Assembly: GCA_025981625.1 (NCBI GenBank)
Contig: JAICXF010000064.1
Span: 1 to 9,049, forward strand
DNA from: Sphingomonas sp.
GTDB taxonomy: Bacteria > Pseudomonadota > Alphaproteobacteria > Sphingomonadales > Sphingomonadaceae
DNA: 9,049 bases
Direction: 5' to 3'
Every line of letters starts with the position of its first letter. Position 1 is the first letter of the stretch. The notes beneath the pieces are model-generated. The model had not been told where the DNA came from and searched no databases. It was given only the letters and a program-made list of their open reading frames with translations. A program made the position numbers and the translations under genes. Positions 7,498-9,049 of the stretch are shown piece after piece.

Positions 7498-8931
7498 GTG
7501 ACGCAGTTCAGTCGCCGCGATCTTGGCAAGGCGTTCGGCGCCGCTTGTGCGGCAGGCGCGGCCGTCCGCCCCGGCATTGCCAAAGCGCTCACGCCCACCG
7601 ACTTCAGCTTCCCTAAGGGCTTCACATGGCGCACTGCGACGGCGTCCTATCAGATCGAGGGCGCGGTCAATGAAGACGGCCGCGGACCGACCAACTGGGA
7701 CGTCTTTTCCCACACCCCCGGAAAGACCTTCAACGGCGAGACCGGCGATGTCGCCGACGACAGCTACCACCGCTACGCCGAGGACACGCAGCTGCTGAAA
7801 AACCTCGGCGTGGGCGCCTACCGGATGTCGCTCGCCTGGTCACGAATCTTCCCCGACGGACGCGGTCAGCCGAACCGCAAAGGCGTCGATCACTATAGTC
7901 GCGTGGTCGACAATTTGCTCGAGAGCGGGATCGAACCATACATCACCATGTTCCACTGGGACCTGCCCGCAGCGCTCCCTGGCGGCTGGCAGAACCGCGA
8001 CACGGCAAAGGCTTTCGCCGATTACGCCGGCTACATGGCGGGCCAGCTTTCAGATCGCGTCAAGCACATCATGACGGTGAACGAGATCCGCTGCTTCACC
8101 GATCTCGGGCACCAGGTCGGAATCCACGCGCCGGGCCTCAAGCTCGCGCAGGCAGAAGTGAACCAGGTCCGCCATCACGGTGTCCTCGCGCACGGTCTCG
8201 GTGTGCAGGCGATCCGCGCAGCGGCCAAGCGAGGCACACAGGTCGGGATCGCCGACAACACGACCTTCTATGTGCCCGTGATCGAAACTCCCGAACATAT
8301 CGCTGCGGCGAAGAAGGCGACGCGGGAGATGAATGCGATGTTCCTCACCGCGATCATGGAGGGGAAGTACATCGACGAATATCTGGCGCAGGAAGGCGCC
8401 AACGCACCGAAGGTCGTGGCTGGGGACATGGAGGCGATCGCCAGTCCGCTCGATTTCGTCGCGCTCAACATCTACGCCCCCGAATGGGTGCGCGCCGACG
8501 ATTCACCGAAGGGCTATGCGACCATCCCGCATATCGCCTCGTCCCCGCACATGGCATCGCCGTGGCTGATCGTCGGACCCGAAGTCGGCTATTGGGGCGT
8601 ACGCCAGGTGAGCGAGCTGTGGGGACCCAAGACGCTCTACATATCCGAGAACGGCGCTTCGGCCGACGATCCGGTCCAGAATGGGCGCATCGACGACGCG
8701 GATCGCGTCATGTACCTGCGCAACTACATCACATCGTTTCACCGTGCGGTCGCCGAGGGTTATCCGCTCAAAGGGTATTTCCTGTGGAGCCTGATGGACA
8801 ATTTCGAATGGGCCGACGGCTATTCCAAGCGCTTTGGCATCCATTATGTCGACTTCAAGACACAGAAACGCACCCCCAAGCTCAGCGCCGCCTGGTACAG
8901 GGAAGTGATCAGACGTAACGCGGTCGTCTGA
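7498..8931 (+). CDS. Tat-exported glycoside hydrolase family 1 beta-glucosidase
   Basis: This retaining beta-glycosidase, probably a beta-glucosidase, hydrolyses cellobiose-like or aryl beta-glucosides. From GTG 7498 it has 477 residues. Residues 1-30 are a twin-arginine signal (SRRDLGK with Arg6-Arg7, an Ala-rich core, AKA|L cleavage), so the folded enzyme should act in the periplasm. The rest is one TIM barrel of normal GH1 length. FPKGFTWRTATASYQIEGA carries substrate-binding Gln52, and MFHWDLP has His153-Trp154. The acid/base Glu196 lies in TVNEI, and NIYAP at 324-328 replaces the usual NYY block. The nucleophile Glu384 is in YISENGAS, and WSLMDNFEWADGYSKRFG holds the aglycone and glucose-4/6-OH binding residues (Glu437, Trp438). 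Isoleucine after the acid/base Glu is unusual, since most GH1 have NEP. ATG 7480 is an alternative start with a poorer ribosome site. No terminator was recognised downstream. Confidence 0.95.
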   Translation: MTQFSRRDLGKAFGAACAAGAAVRPGIAKALTPTDFSFPKGFTWRTATASYQIEGAVNEDGRGPTNWDVFSHTPGKTFNGETGDVADDSYHRYAEDTQLLKNLGVGAYRMSLAWSRIFPDGRGQPNRKGVDHYSRVVDNLLESGIEPYITMFHWDLPAALPGGWQNRDTAKAFADYAGYMAGQLSDRVKHIMTVNEIRCFTDLGHQVGIHAPGLKLAQAEVNQVRHHGVLAHGLGVQAIRAAAKRGTQVGIADNTTFYVPVIETPEHIAAAKKATREMNAMFLTAIMEGKYIDEYLAQEGANAPKVVAGDMEAIASPLDFVALNIYAPEWVRADDSPKGYATIPHIASSPHMASPWLIVGPEVGYWGVRQVSELWGPKTLYISENGASADDPVQNGRIDDADRVMYLRNYITSFHRAVAEGYPLKGYFLWSLMDNFEWADGYSKRFGIHYVDFKTQKRTPKLSAAWYREVIRRNAVV

Positions 8932-9049
8932 GTCGATCGACCCTCCGCATGAACGCAGCCGCTTGATCCGCCTGTTCAAAACGATTCCGACGCGTGCCGC
9001 TGCGCAGGTGCTGCGGCTGCTTCCTGGGACGCTGGCGCTGAGGCGCGAC
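8932..9049. other. Window end without a supportable gene
   Basis: The 118 bases after the GH1 stop begin with a 10-bp palindrome, GTCGATCGAC (8932-8941). No U-rich terminator hairpin is visible. A plus-strand frame is open from a TTG at 8963 to the edge (29 codons) but lacks a ribosome site. On the minus strand, one frame ends in a stop near 8977 after an Ala-rich stretch and could be the tail of a convergent gene. Neither can be called on this length. Confidence 0.3.

Noticed and set aside
8932..8941. GTCGATCGAC palindrome as an operator or terminator
   Set aside because: CGATCG-centred palindromes are frequent in GC-rich alphaproteobacterial DNA; there is no T tract and no paired site.
8963..9049. 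Start of a new plus-strand gene at TTG 8963
   Set aside because: Only 29 codons are visible, there is no ribosome site, and the start codon is rare; the frame may be chance.

Overview
The window is ordinary-looking chromosomal DNA from a GC-rich alphaproteobacterium, most likely of the Sphingomonadales. The clues are strong G/C bias at third codon positions, the gene order tkt-gap divergent from a zapA / 6S RNA / 5-formyltetrahydrofolate cyclo-ligase cluster, and an alphaproteobacterial-type 6S RNA. The genus assignment is inference; no database search was possible.

Region by region: positions 1-980 (minus) hold gap, glyceraldehyde-3-phosphate dehydrogenase, cut by the window edge near its C-terminus. 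It overlaps the end of tkt (transketolase, 977-2965, minus) through an ATGA junction, so the two form a central carbon operon. A GC-rich leader of about 120 bp with palindromes separates tkt from a plus-strand cluster. That cluster has a small coiled-coil protein (3087-3260), the FtsZ-associated division protein ZapA (3260-3589), the 6S RNA gene ssrS (about 3600-3757) and 5-formyltetrahydrofolate cyclo-ligase (3792-4364). The 6S RNA folds by eye into its expected rod, including a 9-bp apical stem.

From 4354 on, the content turns to carbohydrate use and accessory genes. A secreted glycoside hydrolase family 31 alpha-glucosidase (4354-6684, minus) overlaps the cyclo-ligase tail-to-tail by 11 bp. 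A 49-residue protein with an export-type N-terminus (6865-7014, plus) follows, not visible at ordinary gene-length cut-offs. It converges on a DUF1801 protein (7011-7403, minus), and the two stop codons share one CTAG palindrome. A family 1 beta-glucosidase with a twin-arginine signal (7498-8931, plus) closes the window. The last 118 bases hold no gene I can support.

How the genes relate: gap and tkt link glycolysis with the pentose phosphate pathway. The small coiled-coil gene and zapA appear to be one division-linked transcription unit, followed by the classic zapA-ssrS-cyclo-ligase neighbourhood. The two exported glycosidases attack alpha- and beta-glucosides outside the cytoplasm and could feed glucose to central metabolism, although no transporter or sugar regulator lies in the window. 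I see no mobile element, CRISPR array, tRNA, rRNA or phage signature. The items most worth a second look are the small exported protein with its shared stop palindrome, the Tat-exported GH1 enzyme with an altered acid/base motif, and the 6S RNA boundary against the cyclo-ligase start.
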